Shown here: in pieces, positions 20,583 to 21,920 of the stretch
Layout of the letters: each line of letters begins with the position of its first letter
Position numbering within the stretch: position 1 is the first letter of the stretch
NCBI GenBank assembly: GCA_003564915.1
Contig: PXDX01000046.1
Span: 1-21,920 of the forward strand
Direction of reading: 5' to 3'
DNA from: a candidate division WWE3 bacterium
GTDB lineage: Bacteria > Patescibacteriota > WWE3 > UBA101185 > UBA10185
Length of the DNA: 21,920 bases
Notes under the pieces: model-generated
Databases searched by the model: none
Told to the model about the DNA's origin: nothing
What the model saw: only the letters and a program-made list of their open reading frames with translations
Position numbers and translations under genes: made by a program

Positions 20583-21920
20583 ATGAACATTATTACTATT
20601 TACGGTCCGTTATTATTAGGAGGAGGAATAATCTTACTTTTACTGGCAAAATTGATAAATCGCGGTGGTTCAACTAGTTGCATTTCCGAAGACGAAATCG
20701 TTATTTTAGAGGTGAAAGTTCCCCGAATCGATGATTCAGATGATTCTTCTAATCAATTATCCCCCCTAGCGGCTGAAAGTATGTTTGCCGCCATTCACGG
20801 TTTGCTTCAGGAAGATCCCGGAGCTCAAGAGCACTTTTCATTTGAAGTAGTGTCCCAGGGGGATGAGGGAATTCATTTTTACGTTGCCGTACCAAGACGT
20901 GTTTCAAAATTCGTTGAAAGTCAGATATATGCTCAGTATCATCGGGCGATGATCAATGAAAGTCCTGATTATATTGATATGCTTGACGACTTGGATTTTC
21001 TGGAAGTTGCTAATTTAGAGTTATCAAAACCTTATTTTCTTCCCTTAAAATCTTTTCTCGATCTGGAAGTTGATCCTCTTTCCGGTATTACATCTGTGCT
21101 TTCCCACGCTACCGGAGGCGATTTTCTTGGTATTCAGGTTGTAGCAAAACCTGCTCCGGATGTTTGGCAGTCAGAGGGCTACCGTTATACGGAATCTGTA
21201 AGAGGAGGATCGAGTTATAGACGGGGAGGATCTCCCGGAGAATTAAGAGCTATTATTTCTACCATGTCTCATGAGATAGGGCTTCTTATTGTAGATGTAG
21301 CAACAGGTCTTTTCCGCGGTCCCAGTGAAGGCGGGAGATGGTCCTATACAGGGAGCTCTTCCAATGGGGAGGCGGTTCGTCTATCACCATCCCAAGAATT
21401 GGAAATAAAATCAGTGGAGAACAAGCTTTCTAAATTAGGTTACTTTGTTCAGATACGTATAATATCCGGATCTTCTGATAGAACTAAAGTCGATGCTAAT
21501 CTTAGGTCTGCGGTTGCCACAATGAAGCAGTTCTATACGGCAACTACGAACGGATTTAGAAAGTCTTCTTCTAGCAAGGGAAATGCCTACGAGCTTGAGA
21601 GATTCAAATCAAGATGTATCGATCATGATGAGGCCTTCATTTTAAATGTTGAAGAACTTGCCTCGGTTTATCATTTACCTTCCTCCTCAATTGCCACGCC
21701 GAATATGTCGGCATGGGTATATTCAAAAAAGGCAGAACCCCCATCAGAGCTTCCCACAAAAGACTGTACATATATTGGCGAGACCATATACCGAGATAAA
21801 AAAATGAAATTTGGTCTTAAAGACGGAGACGATAGATTAAGGCACATGTACTTGATAGGGAAGTCAGGTACAGGTAAGTCATCTCTACTTGAAACCATGG
21901 TAAGTCAGGATATTGCGAAA
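20583..21920 (+). CDS. VirB4/DUF87-like P-loop ATPase, partial (5' part)
   Basis: The frame starts at ATG 20583 and is open to the window edge; 446 residues are visible. One membrane helix lies at about 5-22 (YGPLLLGGGIILLLLAKLI). About 400 residues of mixed alpha/beta follow, then the Walker A motif GKSGTGKS at 426-433, preceded by DRLRHMYLI, which is typical of HerA/VirB4/TraG-type DNA- or protein-pumping ATPases. Walker B and the rest lie beyond the window. Proteins of this architecture are common in Patescibacteria, where they are usually annotated as type IV secretion-like; whether it works in conjugation, pilus assembly or export cannot be told here. It is 62 bases after the LCP-like gene. 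Confidence 0.8.
   Translation, partial: MNIITIYGPLLLGGGIILLLLAKLINRGGSTSCISEDEIVILEVKVPRIDDSDDSSNQLSPLAAESMFAAIHGLLQEDPGAQEHFSFEVVSQGDEGIHFYVAVPRRVSKFVESQIYAQYHRAMINESPDYIDMLDDLDFLEVANLELSKPYFLPLKSFLDLEVDPLSGITSVLSHATGGDFLGIQVVAKPAPDVWQSEGYRYTESVRGGSSYRRGGSPGELRAIISTMSHEIGLLIVDVATGLFRGPSEGGRWSYTGSSSNGEAVRLSPSQELEIKSVENKLSKLGYFVQIRIISGSSDRTKVDANLRSAVATMKQFYTATTNGFRKSSSSKGNAYELERFKSRCIDHDEAFILNVEELASVYHLPSSSIATPNMSAWVYSKKAEPPSELPTKDCTYIGETIYRDKKMKFGLKDGDDRLRHMYLIGKSGTGKSSLLETMVSQDIAK

Noticed and set aside
1..21920. CRISPR array, insertion sequences or transposase genes
   Set aside because: No regularly spaced repeats and no transposase or integrase motifs were seen.
1..21920. Recoded UGA (Gracilibacteria/SR1-type code)
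   Set aside because: UGA ends several well-defined genes at the expected length (for example at 2404, 6448, 7270 and 17259).

Overview
This looks like about 22 kb of a small-genome, low-GC bacterium, most likely a member of the Candidate Phyla Radiation (Patescibacteria). I infer this from content and style: compact housekeeping genes with short spacers, reduced or degenerate versions of familiar proteins (RF1 with a short first domain, SSB without the usual tail, an LspA-like protein without its first membrane helix, a metallo-beta-lactamase-fold protein without its metal motif), and few Shine-Dalgarno (SD) sequences. TGA, TAA and TAG all end genes here, so the code is standard and this is not one of the UGA-glycine lineages. 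I do not name a phylum.

Layout. Positions 1-610 hold no protein gene, but they contain an almost textbook hammerhead ribozyme (81-151) followed by a rho-independent terminator, so a structured transcript ends near 307. Then come a tRNA nucleotidyltransferase/HD protein (+), a small receiver-like protein (-), and ychF behind a 23-codon leader ORF. Next are the conserved rpsF-ssb-rpsR operon, a MutL-like/KOW-domain pair of unknown role, and two membrane-anchored proteases (S41 C-terminal processing type and HtrA type). On the minus strand lie prfA, rpmE and hisS. Between rpmE and prfA is a promoter-hairpin-terminator unit that may be a small RNA or a prfA attenuator. The plus strand resumes with an UlaG-like protein, dnaB and tRNA-Leu(CAA). 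A methyltransferase (-) sits in an AT-rich patch. Then follow efp, an unusual fusion of an Lgt-like membrane domain with a DksA/TraR zinc finger, a minimal LspA-like protein, an RluA-family pseudouridine synthase, an LCP/LytR_C envelope protein, and the start of a VirB4/DUF87-like ATPase that runs off the window.

How the parts relate. Most genes serve translation (S6, S18, L31, RF1, EF-P, HisRS, YchF, CCA addition, pseudouridylation, tRNA-Leu) or replication (DnaB, SSB). A second theme is the cell envelope: two secreted proteases, the Lgt-like/LspA-like pair, the LCP-like protein and the export-type ATPase. A recurring regulatory feature is that many start codons lie only 6-12 nt after a good -10 box, which predicts leaderless or nearly leaderless mRNAs. 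That rule also revises several start sites (hisS, efp, the Lgt-like fusion).
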